Shown here piece by piece: positions 54,522 to 64,000 of a DNA stretch of 64,000 nt. Under the pieces are notes generated by a model. That model saw only the letters and a program-made list of their open reading frames with translations. It ran no database searches and was not told the DNA's origin. How positions within the stretch are numbered: the stretch's first letter is position 1; every line of letters starts with the position of its first letter. The stretch comes from Polaromonas vacuolata (GTDB lineage: Bacteria > Pseudomonadota > Gammaproteobacteria > Burkholderiales > Burkholderiaceae_C): contig NZ_CP051461.1 in NCBI RefSeq assembly GCF_012584515.1, positions 3,653,501 through 3,717,500 of the forward strand, read 5' to 3'. Position numbers and translations under genes: made by a program.

Positions 54522-55496
54522 TTAGGCCGCAGCGCGTTGCAGTCTATCCCGCACGCCATCCCAGTCAGCACTCATAGGCGGGGTTTCTATCCAAATGAGC
54601 TCAACGCCTTGGCCATCGAACTCGCGTAGAACCGCGAATAACTCTTGCGCCGCAGCTTGTGCGGCGTCGGGCATGCGCCGCATTCGCAAGTCAGGGGCTG
54701 TACTTAATAAGCTGCTACGGGCGTAAACCGCAATCGACGCACTCTCTGAACCCAATAAATCAAGCGCAGTTTGCAAGGCCTTAGCGCTCATTAACCGCAC
54801 TTTAGCGTTTGGCGCGTAATGCGAGTCCAGTGTGCCGGAGGCGCGCGGCGCAGTTTGTTGAATATCTTCTGGATTCAATAATGTCTGCCCGCAGGCCAAT
54901 TCCAGCTCAGCGCGGGTGAGCAAGCCCGGCCTGAGTAAGACAGGCCTGCCACGTGTGCAATCGACAATGGCGGACTCAATACCGACGGCACAAGGCCCAC
55001 CGTCGAGCACCAATAAATCGTCGCCCAACTCTTGCGCCACATGCGCAGCGGTAGTCGGACTGACACGGCCAAAGCGGTTGGCGCTTGGGCCGGCTACACC
55101 CGTTGCACAGGCCTTTAAAAAAGCCTGCGCTACCGGATGGGCTGGGCAGCGCAAGCCTACAGAGTCTTGACCACCCGCCGCGGCCGCGGCCACACCAGTC
55201 TTGCGCGGCAGTATCAGGGTAAGCGGACCAGGCCAAAAGGCCTCGATCAAGCGCTGCGCAAAGTCTGGCACAGCGCTGGCGTAGTCATGCACTTGAGCCG
55301 GATCAGCTACATGGACGATTAAGGGGTGATCGGCTGGTCTGCCCTTGGCAGCAAAAATACCAGCCACAGCTTGGTCACTCGACGCGTCAGCGCCCAAGCC
55401 ATAAACCGTCTCAGTCGGAAAACCAACCAAACCACCGGCCTGAATCTGGCGCGCAGCGCTAGCAATGGCGGCGGCATCACGGCCAGACAGGATCAT
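54522..55496 (-). CDS. Threonylcarbamoyl-AMP synthase (Sua5/TsaC, long form)
   Basis: 324 residues: YrdC domain (GFPTETVYGLGADASSDQAV, KGRPADHPLIVHV, GPSANRFGRVSPTTAAHV) plus a C-terminal Sua5 domain joined by GTLDSHYAPNAKVRLM. Makes threonylcarbamoyl-AMP for tRNA t6A. ATG overlaps the purK stop (ATGA), so it is translationally coupled to purine genes. Confidence 0.95.
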   Translation of the reverse strand: MILSGRDAAAIASAARQIQAGGLVGFPTETVYGLGADASSDQAVAGIFAAKGRPADHPLIVHVADPAQVHDYASAVPDFAQRLIEAFWPGPLTLILPRKTGVAAAAAGGQDSVGLRCPAHPVAQAFLKACATGVAGPSANRFGRVSPTTAAHVAQELGDDLLVLDGGPCAVGIESAIVDCTRGRPVLLRPGLLTRAELELACGQTLLNPEDIQQTAPRASGTLDSHYAPNAKVRLMSAKALQTALDLLGSESASIAVYARSSLLSTAPDLRMRRMPDAAQAAAQELFAVLREFDGQGVELIWIETPPMSADWDGVRDRLQRAAA

Positions 55497-56731
55497 GGCT
55501 GCTCCAAGCCTGGCAGGCCGAGTAACTCGGCGACTTGCCGCGTCGTTGCCAGCAGACTAGGAATATCCCCGGCGGTAATGTTGAGATGGCCCATCTTTCG
55601 GCCCGGCCGTGCGGCCAGCTTGCCGTAGAGATGTAAGTGGGTGCCCGGTAATGCCAACACCGCTTGCCAGTCGGGCGTGCGCGGCTTGCCTGCTGCATCC
55701 TGCCAAACGTCGCCCAGCAAGTTAAGCATGATGGCCGGCGAGTGTTGCCGCAGCTCGGGCAGCGCCAGCCCGGCGAGGCTGTAGACCTGTAGGTCAAACT
55801 GTGAGTGCGAGCAGGCATCCATGGTGTAGTGGCCGCTGTTGTGCGGTCTAGGGGCGATTTCGTTGACGATTAAGTCACCCTCAGGGCTGCCATCATCAAC
55901 CACAAAAAACTCTACACAGAGCACGCCCACATAGTCAATTTGCCGGGCGATGGACTGGGCCGCTGCTAAAGCGCGCGCGGCCAGAGCGGCAGGTAAATTG
56001 CCAACATAGGCATGGGTGACGGCCAAAATACCGTCCACATGCACATTGCGCTGCGCTGGGTAGGCGACGATTTGTCCGTCCCAGCCACGCGCTAGTAGCA
56101 CCGAGCATTCGGCTTTCAGCGGCAGCATTTTCTCCAGCACACAAGGCACGCGTTTAAGATCCTCCCAAGCAGCGGCCAACTCAGCCGCGTTGGCAACCCT
56201 GACTTGGCCCTTGCCGTCATAACCCATGCGCGCAGTTTTGAGAATGCCGGGCAGTAGCGCCGTATCTAAGGTGGCGAGATGCTCGGCATTCTCAATCACC
56301 GCATACGGTGCGCAAAGCACACCACTGGCAACAAAATGGGATTTTTCTTCAATCCGGTTTTGCGCCACCGCCACCGCCTGTGCGCCGGGCGCAACCGGTC
56401 GCTGGGCGGCAAGGGTTTGCAGCGATAGCGCGGGTACGTTTTCAAATTCGGTAGTGATGGCGTCGCACAACTGGGATAGATGCGCTAGGCCAGTCGCATC
56501 GTCATAAGCCGTCTGCACATGGTGGTGACTGACCCGACCGGCCGGACTTTGCGGATCTGGATCCAACACGGCGGTGAAAAAACCCATGCGTTGAGCGGCA
56601 TGCACAAACATGCGGCCTAACTGGCCCCCGCCCATCACGCCCAAAGTCGCCACTTGAGTAGAACCCGTGCCGACGGTGCCGGGCAGCACTGGTAGATCAA
56701 TCGTGCGCAACGGTAACTGACTGGTGCTCAT
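55493..56731 (-). CDS. purK: 5-(carboxyamino)imidazole ribonucleotide synthase
   Basis: 412 residues, ATP-grasp enzyme. LGVMGGGQLGRMFVHAAQRM at the N-terminus, FVASGVLCAPYAVIENAEHL in the ATP-binding lid, and VNEIAPRPHNSGHYTMDACS near the metal site. Carboxylates AIR in purine synthesis; PurE, encoded just upstream, uses the product. ATGA overlaps at both ends. Confidence 0.97.
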   Translation of the reverse strand: MSTSQLPLRTIDLPVLPGTVGTGSTQVATLGVMGGGQLGRMFVHAAQRMGFFTAVLDPDPQSPAGRVSHHHVQTAYDDATGLAHLSQLCDAITTEFENVPALSLQTLAAQRPVAPGAQAVAVAQNRIEEKSHFVASGVLCAPYAVIENAEHLATLDTALLPGILKTARMGYDGKGQVRVANAAELAAAWEDLKRVPCVLEKMLPLKAECSVLLARGWDGQIVAYPAQRNVHVDGILAVTHAYVGNLPAALAARALAAAQSIARQIDYVGVLCVEFFVVDDGSPEGDLIVNEIAPRPHNSGHYTMDACSHSQFDLQVYSLAGLALPELRQHSPAIMLNLLGDVWQDAAGKPRTPDWQAVLALPGTHLHLYGKLAARPGRKMGHLNITAGDIPSLLATTRQVAELLGLPGLEQP

Positions 56732-57237
56732 GATTGCGGCAAGGCCATATTGCGGGCAGCTAAGGTTTGCTCGGCACGAAACAAGTGCAAACGCGTGGCC
56801 AGATCTGAGTCATGCAGCGCCAACATAGCAACGGCAAACAGCGCCGCATTGGCAGCGCCCGCAACGCCAATCGCAAACGTAGCCACCGGCACGCCCTTGG
56901 GCATTTGCACAATGCTGTAGAGCGAATCCAGACCCGCCAATTGCTTGCTCGCGACCGGCACGCCCAGCACCGGCACAGTAGTTTTAGCCGCCAGCATGCC
57001 CGGCAAATGCGCCGCGCCGCCAGCCCCAGCGATGATGGCTTGCAGGCCGCGGCCGCTGGCTTCTTCGGCATACGCAAACATGTCGTCAGGCATGCGGTGT
57101 GCAGACAGCACGCGCGATTCATTAGCTATGCCGAAATGTTTGAGGATTTGCACCGCATGCTGCATAGTTTCCCAGTCACTGCTGGAGCCCATCACCACAC
57201 CGATTAATGGACGGGCTGTATCGCTAGTTGTTGTCAT
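56728..57237 (-). CDS. purE: N5-carboxyaminoimidazole ribonucleotide mutase
   Basis: 169 residues, class I PurE: VVMGSSSDWETMQHAVQILK, ESRVLSAHRMPD and IIAGAGGAAHLPGMLAAKT contain the active-site residues. First gene of the coupled purE-purK-sua5 set. Divergent from the CnoX-like gene. Confidence 0.97.
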   Translation of the reverse strand: MTTTSDTARPLIGVVMGSSSDWETMQHAVQILKHFGIANESRVLSAHRMPDDMFAYAEEASGRGLQAIIAGAGGAAHLPGMLAAKTTVPVLGVPVASKQLAGLDSLYSIVQMPKGVPVATFAIGVAGAANAALFAVAMLALHDSDLATRLHLFRAEQTLAARNMALPQS

Positions 57238-57391
57238 GGCTTGAGAAAAGTGAAGAATTTAAAAAAAGGTAGCCGCGGCAAGCGCTGCTGAAAAAAGCAA
57301 AAACCCAAGCCAGCGTGTCGTTAAGCGATTTTAAGGGCTGGGCTAGCCGTGCTACGCTAGTCAGGCTAAAACCAATCCGCACTAAAACCAC

Positions 57392-58327
57392 ATGATAAAC
57401 GTCACCGTTGCCAACTTTGAAACTGAAGTGATCACCGCTTCCAACAGCATCCCGGTGCTGATCGATTTTTCGGCGCCCTCGTCTAACCCATCCCAGTTAC
57501 AAAGCCCGATTCTCGAAAAACTAGAAATCGCCTACGAAGGCCGCTTTAAGCTGGCCAAGATTGACACCGAGCAAGAGCCACGACTGGCCACTGCCTTTGG
57601 TATTCGCAGCATTCCAACCAGTGTCCTGATGTTGAACGGTCAGCCCGCAGATGGCTTTACCGGCGCGCTGACAGAGGACCTGATCAAAGAGTTTCTTGAC
57701 AAACAATTGCCGCCAGCTCCAGCCGCCGCAGAAGAGCCCGCCGCGCTAAGCCCCGACGCAGCGTTTGAGAAAATCAAACAAACCGTCGCTGACGAGCCGA
57801 GCAATGACGACGCCCGCTTTGAATTTATCCGGCTGCTTCTGCAGCGCGACCAGCTCGATGACGCCAAAGTTGCTTTCGCACCAGTGATTGCACAAACCCT
57901 TAGCGTGCGGCGTTTTGACTCATTAGAGCGCTGGATGAACGCGATAGATTTTGCCGATGCGCATGCAGATACGCATGCCAATAACGACGAGAACGCGCAC
58001 GAAAGTGCTTATAAAAATTCCCAAGAACAAGGCCCAATCGCCGTTTTTGACGCCAAGCTAGCGCTTAACAAGCGCGATTTCGAAACCCGTTTTGACAAAG
58101 CCCGTTGGCTCATGAGCCGCCAGCAGTGGAGCGCGGCGCTAGACGAGTTGCTAGAAATACTGATGCGCGACAAAAGCTGGAGCGAAGACTCGGCACGCAA
58201 AACTTACATTGCGATTCTTGACGTGATGGAAGCGCCCAAGCTCAAGGTCGCTGACGGCCAGATTCCACTGGAAGACCCACAAGTGGCGACTTATCGCCGG
58301 CGCTTAAGCAGTGTGATTTTGAGCTGA
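57392..58327 (+). CDS. Thioredoxin/TPR co-chaperone (CnoX/YbbN-like) without CxxC
   Basis: 311 residues. Thioredoxin fold at residues 1-108 (VANFETEVITASNSIPVLID, KIDTEQEPRLATAFGIRSIP, the cis-Pro in IPTSVLMLNG), followed by a helical TPR-like region. The active site has IDFSAPSSNPSQL where family members have WCxxC, so both cysteines are gone and no disulfide chemistry is expected. CnoX proteins protect substrates from chlorine stress with GroEL/DnaK; a holdase role may remain. Confidence 0.85.
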   Translation: MINVTVANFETEVITASNSIPVLIDFSAPSSNPSQLQSPILEKLEIAYEGRFKLAKIDTEQEPRLATAFGIRSIPTSVLMLNGQPADGFTGALTEDLIKEFLDKQLPPAPAAAEEPAALSPDAAFEKIKQTVADEPSNDDARFEFIRLLLQRDQLDDAKVAFAPVIAQTLSVRRFDSLERWMNAIDFADAHADTHANNDENAHESAYKNSQEQGPIAVFDAKLALNKRDFETRFDKARWLMSRQQWSAALDELLEILMRDKSWSEDSARKTYIAILDVMEAPKLKVADGQIPLEDPQVATYRRRLSSVILS

Positions 58328-58414
58328 AAAACGGTTGCTAAAACAGTACGGCAGCATGGCAGCAAGAACTTTTCAGCGCTTCGCCGGTTCAATCTAGCGT
58401 AAGTCAGGTAGTTA

Positions 58415-58441
58415 ATTAAGCGGCTAAATAAGCCGCTTAAT
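58415..58441. terminator. Bidirectional terminator hairpin
   Basis: Perfect 11-bp arms ATTAAGCGGCT and AGCCGCTTAAT around a 5-base loop, between the convergent cnoX-like and purC genes. A/T-rich outer stem on both sides serves both directions. Confidence 0.7.
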
Positions 58442-58465
58442 CAGCCGCGCGAATCAAACCGCGAA

Positions 58466-59371
58466 TTAAGCGGTTAAGCGCGCCAAGGCTTCTTGGTATT
58501 TAGCTGCGGTCTTGGCGATCACCTCAGGCGGCAAATGCGGCGCTGGCGGCGTTTTATCCCAAGGCTTGCCGTTGATGCGCACGGCTTCTAGCCAGTCGCG
58601 CACAAACTGCTTGTCGTAGCTAGGTGGGTTCAGGCCTGCGGCGAATGCGGCTTCATAGCCTTCTACCGGCCAGTAGCGGGATGAGTCCGGTGTCAGCACC
58701 TCGTCCATCAGGGTCAGCGTGCCATCCTCGTCCAAACCAAACTCGAACTTAGTGTCTGCAATGATGATGCCCTTGGTCAGCGCAAAAGCCGCCGCCTCGT
58801 TATAAATTGCCAGACTCAAGGTCTTGATCTGCTCGGCCAACACGGGGCCAACTACCTTAACCATCTGCTCGTAGCTGATGTTTTCATCGTGCTCACCGAC
58901 ATCGGCCTTGGCCGCAGGGGTGAAGATGGGCTCGGGCAATTTGCTGGCGTTCTTCAGACCAGCAATTAGCGGCACCCCGCAAACCGCTTGGTTTTGCTGG
59001 TATTCCTGCCAGCCGCTGCCGGCCAAGTAACCGCGCACTACTGCCTCGACCGGTATCGGTTTAAGGCGCTTGACCAGCATAGAGCGGCCCACAACCTGCA
59101 TCACTTCATCGGCACTGACCACGCTCTCGGGCGACTCCCCGGTCAGGTGGTTTGGACACAGATGGCCAAGCTTATCAAACCAAAACAAAGCCATCTGCGT
59201 AAGCAGTGCACCCTTGCCGGTAATCGGTTCGCCCAAAATCACATCAAAAGCGCTTAAGCGATCACTCGCCACCATCAAGAGGCGGTTGTCACCCACCGCA
59301 TAGTTGTCGCGCACCTTGCCGCGCGCGAGCAAAGGAAGGCTGGTGATGGAGGAAGTGTGAAGAGTGGTCAT
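58466..59371 (-). CDS. purC: SAICAR synthetase
   Basis: 301 residues. [54 protein letters not shown] and [20 protein letters not shown] are the family motifs. Joins aspartate to CAIR in purine synthesis, directly after the PurK/PurE steps encoded nearby. Follows fba on the same strand after a hairpin. Confidence 0.97.
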   Translation of the reverse strand: MTTLHTSSITSLPLLARGKVRDNYAVGDNRLLMVASDRLSAFDVILGEPITGKGALLTQMALFWFDKLGHLCPNHLTGESPESVVSADEVMQVVGRSMLVKRLKPIPVEAVVRGYLAGSGWQEYQQNQAVCGVPLIAGLKNASKLPEPIFTPAAKADVGEHDENISYEQMVKVVGPVLAEQIKTLSLAIYNEAAAFALTKGIIIADTKFEFGLDEDGTLTLMDEVLTPDSSRYWPVEGYEAAFAAGLNPPSYDKQFVRDWLEAVRINGKPWDKTPPAPHLPPEVIAKTAAKYQEALARLTA

Positions 59372-59408
59372 GGGGCTAAAGACGCGAGTTAATTAAATAG
59401 CAAATACG

Positions 59409-59438
59409 AAAAATAGCCCGCCGAAACAACGGCAGGCT
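59409..59438 (-). terminator. Intrinsic terminator after fba
   Basis: Read on the minus strand: AGCCTGCCG, loop, CGGCGGGCT, then ATTTTT. The stem spans 59415-59438, 11 bases after the fba stop, so fba and purC are probably separate or partly attenuated transcription units. Confidence 0.7.
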
Positions 59439-59448
59439 GGACGCGCTT

Positions 59449-60513
59449 TTATTGAACGACTTGCGCCAGCTCGCCCTTGGCGTAGCGTGCTGCAACGATG
59501 GACAGGCTATCGCCCTTGATCTTGCTGGCCTGACCTTCGCAGCCGAATTCGAGGTAACGCTGTTTGCAAATTGCCTTGGCCGCTGCAGTCGCGGGCTTGA
59601 GCCAGTCGCGCGGGTCGAATTTGCTTGGATTTTGGGCCATGTACTGGCGTACAGCAGCAGTCATAGCTAAGCGAATGTCGGTATCAATATTGATCTTGCG
59701 CACGCCGAACTTGATGGCTTTTTGTATCTCTTCGACCGGCACGCCATAAGTCTCCTTCATGTCGCCGCCAAACTCGCGAATGATGGCCAGCAGGTCTTGC
59801 GGCACGCTAGACGAGCCGTGCATCACCAAGTGGGTATTGGGAATACGGCGATGGATTTCTTTAACCCGCTCTATCGCCAAGATGTCGCCCGTGGGTTTGC
59901 GCGTGAACTTGTAAGCACCGTGGCTGGTGCCAATGGCTATGGCCAATGCATCGAGCTGAGTGCGCTTGACAAAGTCAGCGGCTTGCTCGGGGTCGGTCAG
60001 CAGTTGGTCATGGGTCATGATGGCATCCGTGCCGTGACCGTCTTCCTTCTCGCCTTGCATGGTCTCTAGGCTGCCTAGGCAACCGAGTTCGCCTTCAACG
60101 GAGACGCCGGTAGCATGCGCCATGGCCACGACTTGGCGCGTGACTTCGACGTTGTACTCATAATCAGCAATCGTTTTGCCATCGGCCAGCAGTGAGCCGT
60201 CCATCATCACCGAGCTAAAGCCTAGATTGATTGCGCCTTGGCAAACCTCTGGGTTTTGGCCATGGTCTTGGTGCATCACGACGGGGATGTGCGGGTAGCT
60301 CTCGACGGCAGCTTGTATCAAGTGCTTGAGAAAAGACTCGCCAGCATATTTGCGAGCGCCAGCACTGGCTTGCATGATGACCGGTGCATTCACTTCATGG
60401 GCGGCTTGCATGATGGCCGTGACCTGCTCGAGGTTGTTAACGTTGAAAGCTGGAATGCCATAGCCATTGACGGCTGCATGGTCCAGCAGCTCGCGCATAG
60501 AAACGAGTGCCAT
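59449..60513 (-). CDS. fba: Fructose-bisphosphate aldolase, class II
   Basis: 354 residues from the ATG at 60513 ([20 protein letters not shown]), the conserved start; an upstream in-frame start lacks family similarity. Zn-dependent aldolase of glycolysis/gluconeogenesis. Motifs: [51 protein letters not shown] and [13 protein letters not shown]. Of the CbbA/Fba subtype typical for betaproteobacteria. Confidence 0.96.
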   Translation of the reverse strand: MALVSMRELLDHAAVNGYGIPAFNVNNLEQVTAIMQAAHEVNAPVIMQASAGARKYAGESFLKHLIQAAVESYPHIPVVMHQDHGQNPEVCQGAINLGFSSVMMDGSLLADGKTIADYEYNVEVTRQVVAMAHATGVSVEGELGCLGSLETMQGEKEDGHGTDAIMTHDQLLTDPEQAADFVKRTQLDALAIAIGTSHGAYKFTRKPTGDILAIERVKEIHRRIPNTHLVMHGSSSVPQDLLAIIREFGGDMKETYGVPVEEIQKAIKFGVRKINIDTDIRLAMTAAVRQYMAQNPSKFDPRDWLKPATAAAKAICKQRYLEFGCEGQASKIKGDSLSIVAARYAKGELAQVVQ

Positions 60514-60939
60514 GATGAATGTGTCCCCGGGTGATATTGATAAAGAGTGGTGACTTCCCTTGCGCCGCGTCAAAGTAACGAGTAGCCCTGAACAGGTCGG
60601 AAGTAAAACACGGAGTTGATTCTACCTTTTGCGTAATCTTAGGAACTGCATCAGATAGAGCGCTGACTGCTATAGATTTAGCAAGGGAGACACACCCAAA
60701 GTGAACACTTGGTGCAAATGCATCGCTGAGATCACGCCATTTTTAGTGAAAAGTCTATTTTGCAGCTGGCAAAAATAAAACGACTGTGGCAAATAAAGTC
60801 TCAACTTATGTCAGTAAAAAAACATAAATAACCATTTTTTTTTATTTTTTTCAAAAACAGTAAAAATACAAGTTGATTCAAAAAGTAATGCTTAATTAAG
60901 TAATCCTCAGCTTAAAAGTGATCTGCAAAAATATTTGCT
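60514..60939. other. Gene-free A+T-rich intergenic region
   Basis: Holds the fba promoter (minus strand) and, presumably, the promoter for the genes at 60940 onward. A long A/T-rich stretch lies at 60820-60900. No coding frame or RNA gene recognised. Confidence 0.5.
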
Positions 60940-61107
60940 ATGAAAAAAAAGATTGTTTCGATCAACAACGATAACGTTGTGCAACATCTGACATACCTGT
61001 CACATGGGTTGGATGGGCAAAAAGTCACTCAAGCCTGTGATGCTGTGGGCGCGCGCCTAAGGCGCGAAAAACCAAAACACAAATCGACCCAACTTAGTAG
61101 AGCGTGA
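60940..61107 (+). CDS. Possible small protein upstream of the hybrid kinase
   Basis: 55 codons starting MKKKIVSINNDNVVQHLTYL and ending in a basic tail (REKPKHKSTQLSRA). The stop lies 10 bp before the kinase ATG. No family recognised and the RBS is weak. It could be a real small protein, a leader peptide, or chance. Confidence 0.4.
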   Translation: MKKKIVSINNDNVVQHLTYLSHGLDGQKVTQACDAVGARLRREKPKHKSTQLSRA

Positions 61108-61117
61108 GTTGTTTTCA

Positions 61118-63616
61118 ATGAACAACACTAACCGCCGACTGCGCTGGATAACCTCCTTGGCGGTGATGACAGTGCTGGTGGGCGTCTGGATAACCGCCGC
61201 ATTAATTTTACAAAATCTACTGCGCACCACGGTGCATGATGAAGATCTACGAAACGCCGGTCAGGCCCAAGCATTTGCTGAGTATTCGTCATCGTCCATC
61301 AAACGTATCGATGAATTCATGCTCGATACACGCGAGGTGTATGACGGTAACGCGGAAAAGTTTGCGTCTCTGGTCAAGCGCCGCCAGGCCAACATCGCAG
61401 ACATAGCCTTTCAAGTTGGGGTGATAGACAAAGACGGACTCCTAGCATTCACCAACCTGAGCAAACCCAAGCAGCGTTCAGATCTGAGTGACAGGGAGCA
61501 TTTTCAGGTTCACAAACAAGCCCCATTTGCAGACAAGCTGTTTATCAGCACTCCTTTAAAGGGCAGGGTATCCGGCCTGTGGTCAATACAGTTGACTCGA
61601 CCAATTTTTAAAGAAGGACTATTTGACGGCGTTTTAGTCGTCTCCATCAGCCCCAGTTTGCTGGCCGCGTTCAACGCCAAAATTGGTGGCGACATCAAAC
61701 GTTCGGTCGGCATCATCAACGCCAAAGGCGTTGTTTTGGCGCGCTACCCAGAGTCGGCTACGGCAATTGGCCAAGTCGTCAAGGACAGCCCTTTTTTGAC
61801 AGCCAGTGCGCCAATCTCTGGCACCTACAGGCGCATCGGCAGCATCAACAAACAAGACAGTTTGTTTGGTTATTACAAAACGCCAGAATACGGTCTGAAT
61901 TTTGTGATCGGCGTGCCCATGGACACTGTAATGGCACCCTACCGCCAGAGCCGCCAACAAATCATCGCCGTGACCGTGAGCATCAGTTTGTTGCTACTGG
62001 CATTTTGGCTAATGGCTTTTCGCGCCTTTTCTAAGCTGGAGAAAACGCAGCGCGATCTCGAACAGGCGAGAGACAGCGCCCACTCGGCCAGCATCGCCAA
62101 AAGCGAATTTCTGGCCAATATGAGCCATGAAATACGTACGCCCATGAATGCTATTTTGGGCATGTTGCACCTGCTGCACACTACTGAACTAACAACTCGC
62201 CAGACTGACTACACCAAAAAAACCGAAAAGGCAGCGCGCTCGCTGCTAAGACTAGTTGATGACATCCTAAATATTTCAAAAATAGAAGCGCGCAAGATAG
62301 AACTAGACCTGAGACCGTTTGAGCTCCAAAGTATGCTGGATGACCTCTCAGTCATTTTGTCAGCCAACCTGAACGACAAAGCACTTGCGCTACGTTTTAT
62401 GGTCGATCCAGACGTACCGCCAGTTCTTCGCGGCGATGACATGCGGCTGCAGCAAGTGCTGATCAATATCGGTGGCAATGCGATTAAATTCAGTCAGGAA
62501 GGCGAGATTCTTATCCGCGTCCAACTAATCGAGAAGAGCGCTAACGACGCATTGCTGGAGTTCTCTGTGCGCGACAACGGCATTGGCGTCGCCAAAGAAA
62601 ATCATATTCACATTTTCGACAGCTTCTCTCAAGCCGATACGTCAACCACACGCCGCTATGGCGGTACCGGCCTAGGTCTGAGTATTTCAAGCCGCATCGT
62701 AGCGCTGCTGGGCGGCGAGCTAAAGATTGACAGTGCGCTCGGACTGGGTAGCAGGTTTTACTTTCAAATTCGCTTACCGCTGTCTGAGATGCCGGCTAAA
62801 GCAGTGGTCATTCCAGTTAGCGTGCCCGCTGATATCAAGCCGCCCGGCAGGCTGGCAGGCTTACGCTTGCTGGTGGTGGAAGACAATGAAATCAACCAGT
62901 TAGTAGCCCATGGTCTACTCAGCCTAGAGGGTGCAAACATCACGCTAGCGGGCAACGGCCAGCTAGGGCTGGACGCCATCGCCAGTAAGGCACCGTTTGA
63001 TGCGGTGTTAATGGACATGCAGATGCCGGTAATGGATGGCTGTGCAGCAACCCGTGTCATTCGCCAAGAGCTAGGCCTGAGCCATTTACCAATCATTGCC
63101 ATGACCGCCAATGCCATGTCTGCGGACCGCCAAGCTTGTGTTGAGGCTGGTATGAATGACCATATTGGCAAGCCTTTTAAGCTCGACGAGCTGGTGGCCA
63201 CACTGCAACGTTGGACAGGACACGCTCGTGAAGCGACAGCGGTATTGGCAACCGCATCGACTACTCACGGCATCGATATCGTTGCCGCACTGGGTCGCCT
63301 CGACGGCAACGAAAACTTGTTTGCCAGCAAACTACATAGCTTTGCCACCAGCTTGAAGGGCTTACCCAGCCAAATCAACGCGCAGTTGCGCAGCGATGCC
63401 GACCCGCAGGCGGCGAGCCGAACGCTGCACACCCTCAAGGGACTGGCCGCTACCGTGGGCGCAGAGCAGCTTGCCCAAGTCGCCGCAAAACTAGAGTCGC
63501 GTGCGCAAAATGGCATGCAGACCAACGACTACGAGCCTATGCTGGCGCAGTTACAACAGGCCATCGACACCACCCTTTTGGCGCTCAAACCGGTGCTAGC
63601 GCGTTATCAGGTTTAA
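61118..63616 (+). CDS. Hybrid sensor histidine kinase with Cache, REC and Hpt domains
   Basis: 832 residues from the ATG at 61118. Membrane helix (residues about 10-35), periplasmic Cache/PDC sensor (residues about 40-285), second helix ([18 protein letters not shown]), then HisKA ([20 protein letters not shown], phospho-His), HATPase ([35 protein letters not shown]), a receiver domain ([13 protein letters not shown], phospho-Asp in [13 protein letters not shown]) and a C-terminal Hpt ([18 protein letters not shown]). A full internal phosphorelay of the BarA type. The final response regulator is not in the window. Confidence 0.95.
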   Translation: MNNTNRRLRWITSLAVMTVLVGVWITAALILQNLLRTTVHDEDLRNAGQAQAFAEYSSSSIKRIDEFMLDTREVYDGNAEKFASLVKRRQANIADIAFQVGVIDKDGLLAFTNLSKPKQRSDLSDREHFQVHKQAPFADKLFISTPLKGRVSGLWSIQLTRPIFKEGLFDGVLVVSISPSLLAAFNAKIGGDIKRSVGIINAKGVVLARYPESATAIGQVVKDSPFLTASAPISGTYRRIGSINKQDSLFGYYKTPEYGLNFVIGVPMDTVMAPYRQSRQQIIAVTVSISLLLLAFWLMAFRAFSKLEKTQRDLEQARDSAHSASIAKSEFLANMSHEIRTPMNAILGMLHLLHTTELTTRQTDYTKKTEKAARSLLRLVDDILNISKIEARKIELDLRPFELQSMLDDLSVILSANLNDKALALRFMVDPDVPPVLRGDDMRLQQVLINIGGNAIKFSQEGEILIRVQLIEKSANDALLEFSVRDNGIGVAKENHIHIFDSFSQADTSTTRRYGGTGLGLSISSRIVALLGGELKIDSALGLGSRFYFQIRLPLSEMPAKAVVIPVSVPADIKPPGRLAGLRLLVVEDNEINQLVAHGLLSLEGANITLAGNGQLGLDAIASKAPFDAVLMDMQMPVMDGCAATRVIRQELGLSHLPIIAMTANAMSADRQACVEAGMNDHIGKPFKLDELVATLQRWTGHAREATAVLATASTTHGIDIVAALGRLDGNENLFASKLHSFATSLKGLPSQINAQLRSDADPQAASRTLHTLKGLAATVGAEQLAQVAAKLESRAQNGMQTNDYEPMLAQLQQAIDTTLLALKPVLARYQV

Positions 63617-63680
63617 CGCAGACCGAGTCAAGGTGAACAGATTGACTCGGTCTGGGGCCGCGCTGCGCGACAATCGATTG

Positions 63681-64000
63681 ATGACGCCTCCTGCACCCAT
63701 CACACCATTGAGCTTGCGCTCACCGCTTCTACGAGGATCTGCCCTTTGCCTAACACTGATACTGCTGTGGGATTTCTCTGGCTTTGACCTGTGGATGGCG
63801 CAACTCTTTGGCAGCCCGCAAGGCTTTTCCCAAACCAATAGTTGGCTGTGGGCCGGCCTTTTGCACGACGACTTACGGCCTTATCCTTGGTTGTTGGAGA
63901 TCGCGCTGATTATTGCGGTTTGGTGGCCCCTAGGCTCGCTGCGATTAATTAGCCGCGCCCGACGCGCTCAGTTTGCCTTAACCACACTGCTGGCCTTGCT
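63681..64000 (+). CDS. PAP2-family phosphatase, N-terminal part (cut by window edge)
   Basis: 106 codons visible. Membrane helix GSALCLTLILLWDFSG, then LWMAQLFGSPQGFSQTNSWL and LLHDDLRPYPWLLEIALIIA, the N-terminal pattern of PAP2 lipid phosphatases such as those acting on lipid A or undecaprenyl phosphate. The catalytic motifs (KxxxxxxRP, SGH) lie beyond the end, so the call is provisional. Confidence 0.7.
   Translation, partial: MTPPAPITPLSLRSPLLRGSALCLTLILLWDFSGFDLWMAQLFGSPQGFSQTNSWLWAGLLHDDLRPYPWLLEIALIIAVWWPLGSLRLISRARRAQFALTTLLAL

Overview
The window looks like chromosome of a betaproteobacterium of the Burkholderiales, most likely Comamonadaceae (Rhodoferax/Polaromonas-like). The evidence is the gene set and order fba, purC, a CnoX-like thioredoxin, purE, purK, sua5, tsaB-rimI-UDG-like, the group-2 pyrF and the moderate-to-high G+C coding style. 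No species name can be supported from sequence alone. I saw no rRNA, tRNA or CRISPR array.

Layout. 1-4.1 kb: a minus-strand group with an ABC ATPase cut by the window edge, a small exported protein, a secreted alkaline phosphatase and a TPR/Gly-rich membrane protein. 4.3-7.3 kb: a frameshifted GntR regulator followed by a PhyH-type dioxygenase and a SAF-domain oxidoreductase. 7.5-8.2 kb: an MntA/HepT (MNT-HEPN) toxin-antitoxin pair whose toxin has lost its ATG. 8.2-9.0 kb: a solute-binding protein without a signal peptide. 9.1-34.2 kb: a large minus-strand MSHA-type type IV pilus locus. It runs (in transcription order) GGDEF-EAL protein, mshE, mshG, an IS256 relic, mshA-C-D-O-P-Q-I, a dead piece of mshL, then a second mshA-C-D-O-P-Q-I followed by a PilN-like gene and mshJ-K-L. 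The pilin cassette is therefore tandemly duplicated. About 2.2 kb of it appears identical in both copies, while the pilin and the repeat domain of MshQ have diverged.

35.2-42.1 kb: an A+T-richer accessory island with genes typical of type III secretion cargo: three CesT-like chaperones (one broken), an RsbW/BtrW-like kinase, and two candidate effectors. One effector carries what reads like a eukaryotic-type RGS domain. Two almost identical IS30-family elements (1088 bp each, with own 4-bp target duplications) sit in opposite orientation inside the RGS effector gene and inside its upstream chaperone gene. Removing each element plus one target copy restores both reading frames exactly. A heptanucleotide repeat and a poly-A/T tract lie at the two gene starts. 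No secretion apparatus genes are present here.

42.2-64 kb: ordinary housekeeping DNA: ssb, an MFS transporter, uvrA, an EamA transporter abutting a thioesterase fragment, pyrF, a UDG-like/rimI/tsaB coupled group, dacB plus a SemiSWEET, an HNH protein, sua5-purK-purE, a CnoX-like protein, purC, fba, a Cache-type hybrid histidine kinase and the start of a PAP2 phosphatase.

How parts fit. MshE carries two tandem c-di-GMP-binding MshEN motifs, and the gene directly upstream encodes a GGDEF-EAL protein with all signature motifs intact. Its upstream region holds a 60-bp hexanucleotide repeat, so pilus activity may be tuned by a locally encoded, possibly repeat-length-sensitive c-di-GMP enzyme. The chaperone-chaperone-effector order on the minus strand (39.4 to 35.3 kb) fits a type III cargo operon that was recently inactivated by IS30.
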